Below, piece after piece: positions 50,501 through 60,203 of a stretch of DNA of 64,000 bases; position 1 is the first letter of the stretch; every line of letters begins with the position of its first letter. The notes below the pieces were generated by a model that did not search any database, had not been told where the DNA came from, and saw only the letters and a list, made by a program, of their open reading frames with translations. Origin of the DNA: Burkholderia sp. BCC1644 (GTDB lineage: Bacteria; Pseudomonadota; Gammaproteobacteria; Burkholderiales; Burkholderiaceae); the NCBI RefSeq assembly GCF_902833225.1, contig NZ_CADFEI010000011.1, positions 186,001 through 250,000 of the forward strand. The letters run 5' to 3'. The position numbers and the translations under genes are program-made.

Positions 50501-51940
50501 ATGACTCACGGGATCCACGGCGAGAAGCGCTGGTACGCGCTGATCGTTCTCTGTCTCGGCGTGCTGATGATCGTGCTCGACAGCACGATCGTGAACGTTG
50601 CGCTGCCGTCCATCAGCACCGACCTCCATTTCACCGAAACGGCCCTCGTGTGGGTCGTCAACGCGTACCTGCTGACGTTCGGCGGCTGCCTGCTGCTCGG
50701 CGGCCGGCTCGGCGACCTGTACGGCCAGCGACGCATGTTTCTCGCCGGCCTCGTCGTGTTCACGCTCGCGTCGCTTGCATGCGGCCTCGCGCAATCGCAG
50801 ACGATGCTGATCGCCGCGCGCGCGGTGCAGGGGCTCGGCGGCGCGGTGGTGTCGGCCGTGTCGCTGTCGCTGATCATGAATCTCTTCACCGAACCCGGCG
50901 AGCGCGCACGCGCGATGGGCGTGTACGGCTTCGTGTGCGCGGGCGGCGGCAGCATCGGCGTGCTGCTCGGCGGGCTGCTGACGAGTTCGCTGTCGTGGCA
51001 CTGGATCTTCCTCGTCAACCTGCCGATCGGGATCGCGGTCTATGCGATGAGCGCCGCGCTGCTGCCGCGCATGCGCGCGCCGGCCGGCACCGCGCGGCTC
51101 GACGTCGCGGGCGCGATCACCGTGACCGCTGCGCTGATGCTGGCCGTCTACGGGATCGTCGGCGGCAACGAGGCCGGGTGGCTCTCGACGCGGACCGTCG
51201 CGCTGATCGGCACGGCTGCCGTGCTGCTCGCGCTGTTCATCGCGATCGAGGCGCGCACCGCACATCCGCTGATGCCGCTCTCGCTGTTCGCCGCGCGCAA
51301 CGTCGCGCTCGCGAACGTCATCGCCGTGCTGTGGGCGGCTGCGATGTTCGCGTGGTTCTTCCTGTCGGCGCTGTACATGCAGCGCGTGCTGCAATACGGG
51401 CCGCTGCAGGTCGGGCTCGCGTTCCTGCCGGCGAACCTGATCATGGCCGCGTTCTCGCTCGGGCTGTCGGCGCGGATCGTGATGCGCTTCGGGATCCGCG
51501 GCCCGATCGCCGCCGGCCTGCTGACCGCGGCCTGCGGCCTCGCGCTGTTCTCGCGCGCGCCGGTCGACGGCGGCTTCGTGTGGCACGTGCTGCCCGGCAT
51601 GACGCTGCTCGGCATCGGTGCGGGCGTCGCGTTCAACCCGCTGCTGCTCGCCGCGATGAACGACGTCGACCCGGCCGAATCAGGGCTGGCGTCGGGGATC
51701 GTCAACACCGCGTTCATGATGGGCGGCGCGCTCGGCCTCGCGGTGCTCGCGAGCCTCGCGGCCGCCCGCACCGATGCGCTCGCGGCCGCGCAGGCCGCGC
51801 CGCTCGTCGCGCTGAACGGCGGCTACCACGCGGCTTTCGCGTTCGGCGCGGTGTTCGCCGCCGTGGCCGCGCTGATGGGCCTCGCGCTGCGCATCCGGCG
51901 GCAGGAAACCGTCGAAGGCGTCGGCCCCGCGATGCACTGA
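50501..51940 (+). CDS. DHA2-family MFS exporter (EmrB/QacA type)
   Basis: A 479-residue major facilitator with ~14 membrane segments. Motif A is GGRLGDLYGQRRMFLAG, motif C GGGSIGVLLGGLLTSSLSW, and the N-terminal LDSTIVNVALPSISTDL is the DHA2 motif D1. These proteins export drugs or metabolites by proton antiport. No MarR/TetR regulator or HlyD-type partner gene is adjacent. A terminator follows the gene. Confidence 0.9.
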   Translation: MTHGIHGEKRWYALIVLCLGVLMIVLDSTIVNVALPSISTDLHFTETALVWVVNAYLLTFGGCLLLGGRLGDLYGQRRMFLAGLVVFTLASLACGLAQSQTMLIAARAVQGLGGAVVSAVSLSLIMNLFTEPGERARAMGVYGFVCAGGGSIGVLLGGLLTSSLSWHWIFLVNLPIGIAVYAMSAALLPRMRAPAGTARLDVAGAITVTAALMLAVYGIVGGNEAGWLSTRTVALIGTAAVLLALFIAIEARTAHPLMPLSLFAARNVALANVIAVLWAAAMFAWFFLSALYMQRVLQYGPLQVGLAFLPANLIMAAFSLGLSARIVMRFGIRGPIAAGLLTAACGLALFSRAPVDGGFVWHVLPGMTLLGIGAGVAFNPLLLAAMNDVDPAESGLASGIVNTAFMMGGALGLAVLASLAAARTDALAAAQAAPLVALNGGYHAAFAFGAVFAAVAALMGLALRIRRQETVEGVGPAMH

Positions 51941-51963
51941 GCGGCGGCACCCACCATCGAACC

Positions 51964-51989
51964 GGGCGCGCGCTGTCGCGCCCTTTTTT
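51964..51989 (+). terminator. Intrinsic terminator after the MFS gene
   Basis: GGGCGCG (51964-51970), 6-nt loop, CGCGCCC (51977-51983) and TTTTTT (51984-51989), 24 bp after the stop. Confidence 0.88.
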
Positions 51990-52232
51990 CCGCATGCCGG
52001 GCGTGGCACGCTGCGGATTCGTCGCGCGCCTTGGCCCGATGACCATCCATCGGCCGCACCCTCCGCTCAAACGCCCGTTTCACCCTCGCCCTGCCGCCCG
52101 CCGCACGGGCCTTCCCGGCCTATTTTTAACGCAGTCGTACATTGACCGGCCACTTTTGCGACAATGGCGGACTTTGATGCGCGCGCCGCAGCCACGCGCC
52201 GCCGCCGAACGCCGCATAACCGCCTGCTTCCG

Positions 52233-53021
52233 ATGTCGCTTCCCCATATCGATCTGCTGTACTCCCTGTCCGGCCTGTTCGTCGGCATTCTCGTCGGCCT
52301 GACGGGCGTTGGCGGCGGTTCGTTGATGACGCCGATCCTCGTGCTGCTGTTCGGCGTCCACCCTGCGACGGCGGTCGGCACCGACCTGTTGTACGCGGCC
52401 GCGACCAAGGCCACCGGCACGCTCGTCCACGGCCTGAAGGGGTCGATCGACTGGCGCATCACGGGCCGGCTCGCGGTAGGCAGCGTCCCGGCCGCGGCCA
52501 TCACGCTGTGGTGGCTGCACACGCACGGGATGAATACGCCGGGCACCGCGCGGATGATCCAGCTCGTGCTCGGCGTCGCGCTGCTGCTCACGTCGCTCGC
52601 GCTGATCTTCCGGCCGCAGCTCACCGCATTCGCCGCGCGCAACCCGCTCGCGCCAAGCCCCTCGCGCACGCTGTGGTCGACCGTGCTGACCGGTGCCGTG
52701 CTCGGCGTGCTCGTGTCGATGACGTCGGTCGGCGCCGGCGCGATCGGCGTCACTGTGCTCCTGCTGCTCTATCCGATGCTCGCGACGACCCGCATCGTCG
52801 GTTCCGACATCGCGCACGCGGTACCGCTCACGCTGGTCGCCGGCATGGGCCACTGGCTGCTCGGCTCGGTCGACTGGTCGATGCTGCTGTCGCTGCTGCT
52901 CGGCTCGCTGCCGGGCATCGTGCTCGGCAGCCTGCTGTCGGCGCGCGCGCCCGAGCGGCTGTTGCGCAACCTGCTCGCCGCGACGCTCGTCGCGGTCGGC
53001 GTAAGGCTCGTGCTCGCGTAA
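52233..53021 (+). CDS. TauE/SafE-family sulfite/anion exporter
   Basis: A 262-residue inner-membrane protein with about eight hydrophobic segments and two internal homologous halves: GLFVGILVGLTGVGGGSLMTPIL and GAVLGVLVSMTSVGAGAIGVTV. VGTDLLYAAATKATG and IVGSDIAHAVPLT are the matching post-motif blocks. The family exports sulfite or sulfoacetate or moves other anions. ATG 52233 starts just before the first segment; an in-frame start at 52164 adds a basic leader. Confidence 0.9.
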   Translation: MSLPHIDLLYSLSGLFVGILVGLTGVGGGSLMTPILVLLFGVHPATAVGTDLLYAAATKATGTLVHGLKGSIDWRITGRLAVGSVPAAAITLWWLHTHGMNTPGTARMIQLVLGVALLLTSLALIFRPQLTAFAARNPLAPSPSRTLWSTVLTGAVLGVLVSMTSVGAGAIGVTVLLLLYPMLATTRIVGSDIAHAVPLTLVAGMGHWLLGSVDWSMLLSLLLGSLPGIVLGSLLSARAPERLLRNLLAATLVAVGVRLVLA

Positions 53022-53111
53022 GCGGGCGCCGGTCCCGCCCTTCTCCCGCAGTTAAGCCTTTTCCCGGCCAGCGCCTCCGACGCGCCGCACCATCATCCGC
53101 GGCCAACGAAA

Positions 53112-53145
53112 AACAGCCCGACCGGCCTGCGCCGATCGGGCTGTT
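53112..53145 (-). terminator. Intrinsic terminator of the S10 peptidase gene
   Basis: AACAGCCCGACCGG and CCGATCGGGCTGTT form a 14-bp stem with one mismatch and a 6-nt loop; on the minus strand GTTTTTCG follows. It could also stop the converging TauE transcript, though its T-tract in that direction is weak. Confidence 0.82.
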
Positions 53146-53179
53146 GTCCATCCGGAGCGGCGCGAGCCGCCCGCGCCGC

Positions 53180-55015
53180 TTACTGCCCCTGCTGCTGCAG
53201 CTTCTGCTGCTTGAGCTGCTGCGTGCGCGCCTGCAGCTTCAACACGCGCTGCAGTGCGGTACGGTTGGCGAGGATGCCGTCGTAGAAGTTGGCGAGATCG
53301 CCCTTCAGCGCGGTCCGCGACGCGTCGTTCAGGTAGATCATGTGGCCCGACGGGTAATTCTTGATCGTCAGGTTCTGCGCCTTGATCGTCGGATCGAGCG
53401 GCATCTGCGCGAGCGTCAGCTCCGTCTGGTGGAACGGCGTGACGGCGTCGAAATAGCCGTTCGCCGACAGCACCTTCAGGTCCGGGTTCACGCTCATCGT
53501 CGATGCCAGGTCGCCGGCCGTGTACAGCGTATTGCCGCCGCCCTTGTTCGCGCCGGTCGGGTCCGTGTGGCTGAAGTCCCAGTTGTTGAAGACCTGGTCG
53601 TTCAGGTCCACGAACGACGACGTCGACGTGTACTTGAGGTCGGTGTTGATGTAGTTGTTCCACAGCACCGTGTACGCGCCGCCGACGTTCGTGATCGACG
53701 GATCGTTGCTGCCCGAATTCGGCAGGATGTACGGCGCGATGCCCTTGCCCGTGAAGTTCGCGCGACCGTCGTACTGGCCGATCTGCGTGCCCGGCACGAG
53801 CGTCAGGAAGAACGTGTACGGCGGGTTGTCGTCCGACGACGGCACGTTGCCGAGCGCGGCCGGATTGCCGAACGTCTGGATCAGCGACGTCGGATCCGTG
53901 CCGATGTACGAACCCATCTGCTGCGCGGTCTGCAGGTTCAGGTTCAGCCGCACGTTCACGAAGCCGCCGTCCTGCGGGTTCGGCTTCTGAGCAAGCGGTG
54001 CGAGCGTGTTGTCCGCATAGTTGCGGGCCTGGACCATGTACGCGTCGAGATCGGTCGGCGTCGGGTTGAGCGTCGTCTTCTTCCAGTAGAACGCATCGGC
54101 CGCGAGCGTCGGGAACGTGCCCGGCGCGGACAGCGCGTTCGCGTAGTCGAGGATCGACGACTGCAGCGTGATGCCGTTCAGGTCGATGCCGTCCTCATGC
54201 AGCACCCACGACACGACCGCGCTGCGCGCGGTGCCGTACGACTCGCCGTACAGGAACTTCGGCGAATTCCAGCGCGAGTACTTGGTCAGGTAGCGCTGGA
54301 TGAAGCGGTCGATCGAGTGCGCGTCCTGGTCGGTGCCCCAGAAGTCCTTGTTTTTCGCCGGGGCGATCGCCGTCGAGTAACCGGTGCCGACCGGGTTGAT
54401 GAACACGATATCGGTGCGGTCGAGCAGGCTGTCCGGGTTGTCGAGCAGCTTGTACGGCGCGGGCGGCGTGAAGTTCGGGAACGACGACTGCAGGCGCTTC
54501 GGCCCGTACGAGCCGAGCAGCAGGTAGACCGACGACGAGCCGGGGCCGCCGTTGTAGAAGAACGTGACCGGGCGCGGCTTCGACGGGTCCGGATTGTCCT
54601 GCGTGTACGCGACGTAGAACATCTTCGCGTTCGGCGCCGACGTGACCGGATCGATCGTCGTCAGGTGGCCCGTGGTGGCCGTGTACTTGATCGTCTTGCC
54701 GCCGATCGTGACCTGGCGGTGTACGACCGCGGCGCCTTCGGTCGAATCCGTGACCGCGTCGTTCGGCCCGGTGCCGTACACGTCGGTGTCGACGTACGGC
54801 TGGTCGGCCGCGGCGGCGGCCGTTGCGTTGGTGTTGGCCTGCGTGCTGCCGCTGGATGTCGCGGCCGCGGCGGCGGCCGAAGCAGCCGGGCTCGACCCGT
54901 CGTCGCCGCCGCACCCCGTGACGAGCAGCGCCGCGGCCGCTGCGGCGGCGAGCGGCATGCTCAAAGTCGTTCCGAATAGCGCGAAACCGTCTTTCAAGGA
55001 CTTCCGTGTCGTCAT
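53180..55015 (-). CDS. S10 serine carboxypeptidase-like lipoprotein
   Basis: A 611-residue exported enzyme. The lipobox LLVTGC near residue 35 marks a lipoprotein, followed by an Ala/Ser/Thr linker to ~75. The S10 triad is visible: FFYNGGPGSSS (oxyanion region), YGESYGTARS with the nucleophile Ser, Asp in LSANGYFDAVTPFHQ and His in YPSGHMIYLND. Such bacterial S10 enzymes are usually of unknown substrate and sit in the cell envelope. No operon partner; an AT-rich 600-bp gap lies upstream. Confidence 0.88.
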   Translation of the reverse strand: MTTRKSLKDGFALFGTTLSMPLAAAAAAALLVTGCGGDDGSSPAASAAAAAATSSGSTQANTNATAAAAADQPYVDTDVYGTGPNDAVTDSTEGAAVVHRQVTIGGKTIKYTATTGHLTTIDPVTSAPNAKMFYVAYTQDNPDPSKPRPVTFFYNGGPGSSSVYLLLGSYGPKRLQSSFPNFTPPAPYKLLDNPDSLLDRTDIVFINPVGTGYSTAIAPAKNKDFWGTDQDAHSIDRFIQRYLTKYSRWNSPKFLYGESYGTARSAVVSWVLHEDGIDLNGITLQSSILDYANALSAPGTFPTLAADAFYWKKTTLNPTPTDLDAYMVQARNYADNTLAPLAQKPNPQDGGFVNVRLNLNLQTAQQMGSYIGTDPTSLIQTFGNPAALGNVPSSDDNPPYTFFLTLVPGTQIGQYDGRANFTGKGIAPYILPNSGSNDPSITNVGGAYTVLWNNYINTDLKYTSTSSFVDLNDQVFNNWDFSHTDPTGANKGGGNTLYTAGDLASTMSVNPDLKVLSANGYFDAVTPFHQTELTLAQMPLDPTIKAQNLTIKNYPSGHMIYLNDASRTALKGDLANFYDGILANRTALQRVLKLQARTQQLKQQKLQQQGQ

Positions 55016-55630
55016 TATTGCCTCTCGAACAGAACGATAAATACCGCCGGCCGCAAAGGATCATTTGCGCCGACGCTCCGCACCGGGAATGCATTCGTTA
55101 TGCGACGCACTCCGAGTTTTTTACCGGGCCGATGAATACCGACCGGCATGATTTACCCCACCCGTATTTTTTTGCAACCGCACAATGGAATCAATTCCAT
55201 TGCAAACGACAATTCAACAATTCGCAGCAATACGAATTCATTTCGCGCATTTTCATGCGCACAAAATCGACGGCAAAAACCCGCCCCGCAAAGCCCGCCC
55301 AGCAAGGCAGCTCCGCTTCGAACAGACGAACAATCCCCCTCGGCGAGATGCCGATTAATCGCGAAACGGCGACCAATCGCAGCTCGAGCCGATTTAATAA
55401 AATCGAAAGGATCGATTAACTAAACGGAAAGGAATATCTCGTATCTGGAATTTATTAAATTAAGTGAAAATACCGGCGCATATTAGGTTCCGGATTTACC
55501 GCCGTAAAGTAATAATTTGTTACGGCGCTCGCCATTCGGATAAAAAGCCGTACGGGACCGATTCCATGGCGCAAAAAAGAAAAAAGCCGGACGACTGTCC
55601 GGCTTTGTTTGAGCGGCGCAGCGGGCGCCG
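55016..55630. other. AT-rich non-coding region between S10 peptidase and phaZ-like genes
   Basis: About 615 bp markedly richer in A+T than the surrounding genes. A short plus-strand open frame (55006-55419, 137 codons) lacks a start signal and any recognisable domain. An 8-bp inverted repeat CGCCGTAA / TTACGGCG with a 12-nt loop lies at 55500-55527. The right end holds the terminator of the hydrolase gene; the left end must hold the promoter of the S10 peptidase gene. Confidence 0.6.
55583..55606 (-). terminator. Intrinsic terminator of the 3HB-oligomer hydrolase gene
   Basis: AAAGCCGGAC (55583-55592), GACT loop, GTCCGGCTTT (55597-55606). On the minus strand the stem is followed by TTTCTTTTTTG. 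Confidence 0.88.
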
Positions 55631-57721
55631 TCAGAGCGGCACGTCGATCGCGCCGGCGCCCGTCGTGATCGCGTTCGCGCCCGGGGTGGCCGAGATCGGC
55701 GGCAGGTTCGCGCTCGTCAGCGCCGGCGCGGCGCCCGGCGTGCCGCCGCGCGGCACCGTGCGGATCACCTGCGACGGCGGCAGCGGCGCGCCGTTCTTCA
55801 GGTGCTTCCACATCAGGTTCAGCGCCTGCAGGTTGTAGTAGTGGACCGGCACGAAGCGCGTGTCGAAGCCCGCGACCGGCAGGAACGCGTCGAAGTGCTG
55901 GCCGTTCGTCACCTCGTAGAACACGAGCTGGCTGCGCCCGGCTTCGCTGATGCCGTTCTGCGCGACGTACGCGCGCGACGCGTGGTTCACCGGCACCAGC
56001 GCGTCGCTGCGGCCCTGCACGATGATCGCCGGCTTGCCCTGCAGGTTCGCGTTCACGCGTACCGCGTCGACGTTCGCGGGCATCCCGAGCATCCCGTTCG
56101 TCCACAGCTGGCGCAGGCACAGCGCGCCCGCGAAGCTCGCATCGGGCGTCGCGAGCCGGTGGTCGACGCCTGCACCGTTGTTGAACACGAGGTCGATGCC
56201 GGCCGTCGGCGGCACGCCGTTGCCGACGCCGAATACGGCCGGCATCGGCGACGTGGCCGGCGCCGCGACCGCGCCCGTCGCCGGATTGGTCGTCGCAAAG
56301 CTGAAGTTGCACAGGTTGTCGGTGACGCGCGAGCGCGTGTACGCGTTCGCATAGGTGACCGCGATCGCCGGAATCGCCTGCGAATCCCACATCGGCGCCT
56401 GCAGCAGGTCGGAATCGGCCAGATAGCCGGCCGCATGGAGCTGCGCGAGCGCGTCGGCGGCCTGGCTTTGCGTGTCGGCGCCCGCCACGAGCCCGGCCGC
56501 CGCGAGCGTCGCGCAGCGCTGCGTGCGGATCGACTGCGTGGTCGCGGCCGGCAGCGCGCTCAGGTACGGCGCGGCGGCGAGCGACGCCGACGCGGCCGCG
56601 CACGGCTGCAGCAGGTTCGCGAGCGTCGCGTAGTCGGCCAGCGGCCGGCCGAACGACGGCACCGGCTGCCCGCCCGTGCGCACGACCGCGTTCGGCGACA
56701 TCCGCACGTTGATCTGCGGCTCGCCGACCACGACCGCGGTGATCCAGCCGCGGCTGTCCTGCTCGGCCGCCGCGAGCGACGCGCCGCCGCCGTTGCTGAC
56801 CGACGCGGCAATCGTCGTGATGTCGCCGGGACGATAGCGCACGCCGTGATGCGAGCCGTCGACCAGCGGTCCGAACTGCTCGTTGAGCGCCCAGTACGCG
56901 AACTCGACCGACTGCAGCGTCACTCGCCCCCAGTCCTGCTCGGGATTCTGCTGCGAGTGCGCATGCTTGAATGCGTAGCGATTCGGAAAACGGTTGTTGA
57001 ACGCGGCGAGATCGCCGCTCGTCACGTTCGCGGTGAACAGGCTCGCGGTGCCGGCCAGCACCGCATTGGCGAGCGTGCCGTCGATCAGCGTGACGGTATC
57101 CGACATGAGTTCGTGCGCGCCGTTGCCGCCGCCCTTGTCGTTGTAGGCCACCGCGCAGCCGCGCTTGAGCGCCCATTCGCCGGCCGCGGAAATCGCGCCG
57201 TACACGCCGCGCGAGCCCGACGACGTCGCGGTGACGATGCACGGCTGCGCGGGATTGAAGCTGGCGGGCACCTGCACGAGCAGCGTCACGTTCTTGGTGC
57301 CGCTGCCATCGTCGGAGTACGCGAGATATTCGGTGCCGGGGATCTTGCCTTCGCCGAGCGTATCGTTGCCGTCGAGGTCGACGTTCGGCCCCCAGAAGCG
57401 GCCGTAACCGCCGTTCGCGCTCATGTCGACGAGCGCGCGGTAATTCGACCAGATCGCGAGGCGGCGCAGCTCGGCGCTCGTCGGCCGGGCGGCGTTCGCG
57501 AAACCGGGGGCGGTTGCCGTGCCGAGACCCGTCTTGCCGAGGCCGGCCGTCAACAGGTCGTCGCTCGCGCCGTCATAGGCCGTCGTGCGCACGCTGCCGG
57601 ACACGAAGCCGGGCAACCGGTTGCGCTCGGCCGAATCGTCGCCGTTGCAGGCGCCGAGCATCGCGACCGCGGCCAGCGCCGCGCCGAAAACCATCCGCCT
57701 GCCCCATCCGAGCCTCGTCAT
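55631..57721 (-). CDS. D-(-)-3-hydroxybutyrate oligomer hydrolase
   Basis: A 696-residue 3HB-oligomer hydrolase (PhaZ2/PhaY type), releasing 3-hydroxybutyrate monomers from short PHB chains. SVSNGGGASL near residue 300 contains the likely nucleophile Ser, SSGSRGVYGAISAAGEW and GCAVAYNDKGGGNGAH are family blocks, and QGRSDALVPVNHASRAYV with TNGQHFDAFLPV supply the Asp and His. The N-terminus has a signal with LGAC, so the enzyme is probably a lipoprotein. ATG 57721 begins the signal. No other pha gene is nearby. Confidence 0.93.
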   Translation of the reverse strand: MTRLGWGRRMVFGAALAAVAMLGACNGDDSAERNRLPGFVSGSVRTTAYDGASDDLLTAGLGKTGLGTATAPGFANAARPTSAELRRLAIWSNYRALVDMSANGGYGRFWGPNVDLDGNDTLGEGKIPGTEYLAYSDDGSGTKNVTLLVQVPASFNPAQPCIVTATSSGSRGVYGAISAAGEWALKRGCAVAYNDKGGGNGAHELMSDTVTLIDGTLANAVLAGTASLFTANVTSGDLAAFNNRFPNRYAFKHAHSQQNPEQDWGRVTLQSVEFAYWALNEQFGPLVDGSHHGVRYRPGDITTIAASVSNGGGASLAAAEQDSRGWITAVVVGEPQINVRMSPNAVVRTGGQPVPSFGRPLADYATLANLLQPCAAASASLAAAPYLSALPAATTQSIRTQRCATLAAAGLVAGADTQSQAADALAQLHAAGYLADSDLLQAPMWDSQAIPAIAVTYANAYTRSRVTDNLCNFSFATTNPATGAVAAPATSPMPAVFGVGNGVPPTAGIDLVFNNGAGVDHRLATPDASFAGALCLRQLWTNGMLGMPANVDAVRVNANLQGKPAIIVQGRSDALVPVNHASRAYVAQNGISEAGRSQLVFYEVTNGQHFDAFLPVAGFDTRFVPVHYYNLQALNLMWKHLKNGAPLPPSQVIRTVPRGGTPGAAPALTSANLPPISATPGANAITTGAGAIDVPL

Positions 57722-57791
57722 CGCCGCCCTCTCGATTTCGTTATCGGTCCGCCGCCGCGTCGCGCACGGCTTGCGGCCTCTGAAGCGCAAA

Positions 57792-57815
57792 CGGGCCCCG
57801 GCATGCCGGGGCCCG
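57792..57815 (-). terminator. Palindromic hairpin downstream of the BON gene
   Basis: CGGGCCCCGG-CATG-CCGGGGCCCG is a perfect 24-bp palindrome 46 bp after the BON stop. Only TTT follows on the minus strand, so termination would be weak or factor-aided. Confidence 0.5.
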
Positions 57816-57860
57816 CCTGGAAAACGGGCGCACGCGGCGCTCGCGCGCCGCCGCCCGGCA

Positions 57861-58226
57861 TCACTGCTGCTGAACCGTCAGCTTGTTCGTGACCGACGTC
57901 ACGCCCTTCACGCCCTTCGCCGCGGCTTCAGCCTTGTCGATCTGGTCCTGGGCCGGCATCGTGCCTTCCAGCGTGATCGCGCCGCCCTTCGAGCGCACGA
58001 CGAGGTTCGACACGTTCTCGCCCGATTCCTTCGAAATCGCCTTGCGCACCGCGTAGCCGAGCTTGCGGTTCGCCTTCTTCGCGGTTTTCGCGGCGGCCTT
58101 CGGCGCGCTGGTCGCGGCCGCGGGCGCTTCCGTTGCCGCTGCGTCGCTCGACTGCGCATACACGCTGCCCGACAGACAGGCCGCCACGGCGGCGACGCCC
58201 AACGCTCTCAACACGATCGACTTCAT
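57861..58226 (-). CDS. Periplasmic BON-domain protein
   Basis: A 121-residue exported protein: signal peptide to SVYA (residue ~24), an Ala/Lys-rich linker (~25-50), and one BON domain (~55-118) with VRSKGGAITLEGTMP and AAKGVKGVTSVTNKL. OsmY-type BON proteins bind lipid or stabilise the envelope under stress. It is divergent from the TAXI gene with a 440-bp gap. Confidence 0.9.
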   Translation of the reverse strand: MKSIVLRALGVAAVAACLSGSVYAQSSDAAATEAPAAATSAPKAAAKTAKKANRKLGYAVRKAISKESGENVSNLVVRSKGGAITLEGTMPAQDQIDKAEAAAKGVKGVTSVTNKLTVQQQ

Positions 58227-58666
58227 GCTATCTCCTTATCACTCCGGAACGGCCGTGCACAGTACGGCCGGATACCCCCAAAAACAGCCGGCCCACGCGC
58301 GAACGGGCGGGACAGCCGGTGTTTTCCACGGCGATACGAGAGAGGCGACACGGGCCGGCGGCCGGCGCACGCTGACAAGCGGGCCGGCCGGGCCGGACAG
58401 CCGCCGGCCGGACGCGCCCGGTCTCATTGCGTGCCGGGTCGCGCGCGAATCGGGCGCGGCTGCGTCGCACAATGTAATCCAGCGCCCGCCGAAGCGCAAA
58501 GCTTTTGACGCGGGGCCGCCCGCCGCTGTCGCCGCCGCGCCGCGCCGGGCCGCCCGACTCGCGCACGCACGGTGAAACCGGGTACCATCGCCGCGAGCAT
58601 CCGCATCGCTCGTGACAACCGTCCGACCGTCATCGATGCGTCACGCCAGCGTCATCCGCCGACCCC
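58227..58666. other. Divergent intergenic region BON / TAXI
   Basis: A 440-bp GC-rich non-coding stretch between divergently transcribed genes. I see no clear promoter boxes, RNA gene or repeat. Short open frames in it look like chance. Confidence 0.5.
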
Positions 58667-60109
58667 ATGAAGCCTGCCCGCCCTCGCCCGCCTCGCCGCA
58701 TCCTCGCCCGCTTCGTCGCGGTGTCGTGGCGCGACCTCGCGCTGTCGATCGGCCCGACCGTGCTGCTCGCCGCCGCGGCCATCTGGCTCGCGGTCAAGCT
58801 GATCCAGCCGGCGCCGCCGTCCACGCTCGTGATCTCGTCCGGCCCGCCCGGCAGCACGTACTGGAATGCCGCGCAGAAGTACAAGACGATCCTCGCGAAG
58901 AACGGCGTCACGCTCGACGTCCAATCGTCTGAAGGGTCCGCGCAGAACCTCGCGCGGCTGTCGAACCCGAACGCGCCGGTCGACGTCGGTTTCGTGCAGA
59001 GCGGCATCGGCCCGAAGGAGCGCGACGAGCACCTCGTGTCGCTCGGCAGCATCGGTTACGTGCCGCTTGCGATCATGTACCGCGGCCCGGTCGTCGCGCG
59101 CCTGTCCGACTTCAACGGCAAGCGGCTCGCGCTCGGCGCGGAAGGCAGCGGCGCGCGCGAGCTGAGCCTGGCGCTGCTGAAGATGAACGGCATCGTGCCG
59201 GGCGGCTCGACCGAGCTGCTGCCGACCGCCGGCGAGGACGCGGCCACCGCGCTGCTCGACGGCAAGATCGACGCGGCATTCCTGTCCGGCGATTCGACGC
59301 AGATCCCGGTGATGGCGAAACTGTTCCGCGCGCCGGGCGTGCACGTGTACTCGTTCACGCAGGCCGAGGCCTACGCGCGGCGCTTTCCGTACCTGACCGC
59401 GATCACGCTGCCGATGGGCGTCTACGATCTCGGCCACAACCTGCCGCCCGCCGACATCCACACCGTCGCGCCGACCATCGAACTCGTCGCGCGCGACTCG
59501 CTGCACCCCGCGCTGTCCGACCTGCTGATCGAGGCCGCACGCGAGGTGCACGGCCACGCGACGATCCTCCAGCACGCGGGCGAATTCCCGTCGCCCGTCA
59601 CGCGCGGGTTCCAGCTGTCCGACGACGCCGCGCGCTACTACAAGTCGGGCAAGACCTTCCTGTACCGGCGGCTGCCGTTCTGGGTCGCGAGCCTGGTCGA
59701 CCGCCTGCTGGTCGTGATCGTGCCGCTGATCGTCGTGCTGATCCCCGGGCTGCGGCTCGTGCCGTCGCTGTACGGCTGGCGCGTGCGCTCGCGCATCTAC
59801 CGCTGGTACGGCGCGCTGATCGCGCTCGAGCGAAGCGCGCTCGGCGAGCACACGGCCGAGGAGCGCGTGCAGTTGCTCGACGAGCTGGACGACATCGAGG
59901 AAGCCGTGAACCGGATGAAGATGCCGCTCGCCTATGCCGGGCAGTTCTACGTGCTGCGCGAGCACATCGGCTTCGTGCGGGAACGGCTCACCGCGCACGA
60001 CCAGGACACGCCGGCGGGCTCGCCCGGCGCCGGCGGCCCGCCGAAGGCGCACGCCGAGGCCGCGCCGCCGGCCGGCACGCCCCCTCGGGCGACTCCCGGT
60101 TCCGCGTAA
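58667..60109 (+). CDS. Membrane-anchored TAXI-family solute-binding protein
   Basis: A 480-residue protein. An N-terminal membrane segment (IGPTVLLAAAAIWLAVKLI, ~28-46) anchors a periplasmic TAXI/TRAP binding domain: ISSGPPGSTYWNAAQKYK, VDVGFVQSGIG, LGAEGSGARELSLALLKMNG. A second hydrophobic segment (LLVVIVPLIVVLIPGL, ~348-364) returns the chain to the cytosol, where a helical region (ERVQLLDELDDIEEAVNRM) and a Pro/Ala tail follow. No TRAP permease genes are adjacent, so it may act as a sensor or use a distant permease. Classic TAXI proteins are soluble and lack this C-terminal part. Confidence 0.85.
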   Translation: MKPARPRPPRRILARFVAVSWRDLALSIGPTVLLAAAAIWLAVKLIQPAPPSTLVISSGPPGSTYWNAAQKYKTILAKNGVTLDVQSSEGSAQNLARLSNPNAPVDVGFVQSGIGPKERDEHLVSLGSIGYVPLAIMYRGPVVARLSDFNGKRLALGAEGSGARELSLALLKMNGIVPGGSTELLPTAGEDAATALLDGKIDAAFLSGDSTQIPVMAKLFRAPGVHVYSFTQAEAYARRFPYLTAITLPMGVYDLGHNLPPADIHTVAPTIELVARDSLHPALSDLLIEAAREVHGHATILQHAGEFPSPVTRGFQLSDDAARYYKSGKTFLYRRLPFWVASLVDRLLVVIVPLIVVLIPGLRLVPSLYGWRVRSRIYRWYGALIALERSALGEHTAEERVQLLDELDDIEEAVNRMKMPLAYAGQFYVLREHIGFVRERLTAHDQDTPAGSPGAGGPPKAHAEAAPPAGTPPRATPGSA

Positions 60110-60203
60110 GCGGACGATCCGCGATCATTGCTGCACACGCGTGCCGCCGCGTAACATGGAGGCCGCCGCCAGGCGCCGCACGCCCCACCCTCTGGAGAAC
60201 GAC

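Noticed and set aside
52508..54979. Very long plus-strand frame across the TauE gene, terminator and S10 peptidase gene
   Set aside because: It crosses a terminator and is antisense to a gene with clear S10 motifs; composition is Arg-rich as expected for a GC-driven chance frame.
55006..55419. 137-codon plus-strand frame in the AT-rich gap
   Set aside because: No Shine-Dalgarno, no recognisable fold, and it overlaps the start region of the S10 peptidase gene.
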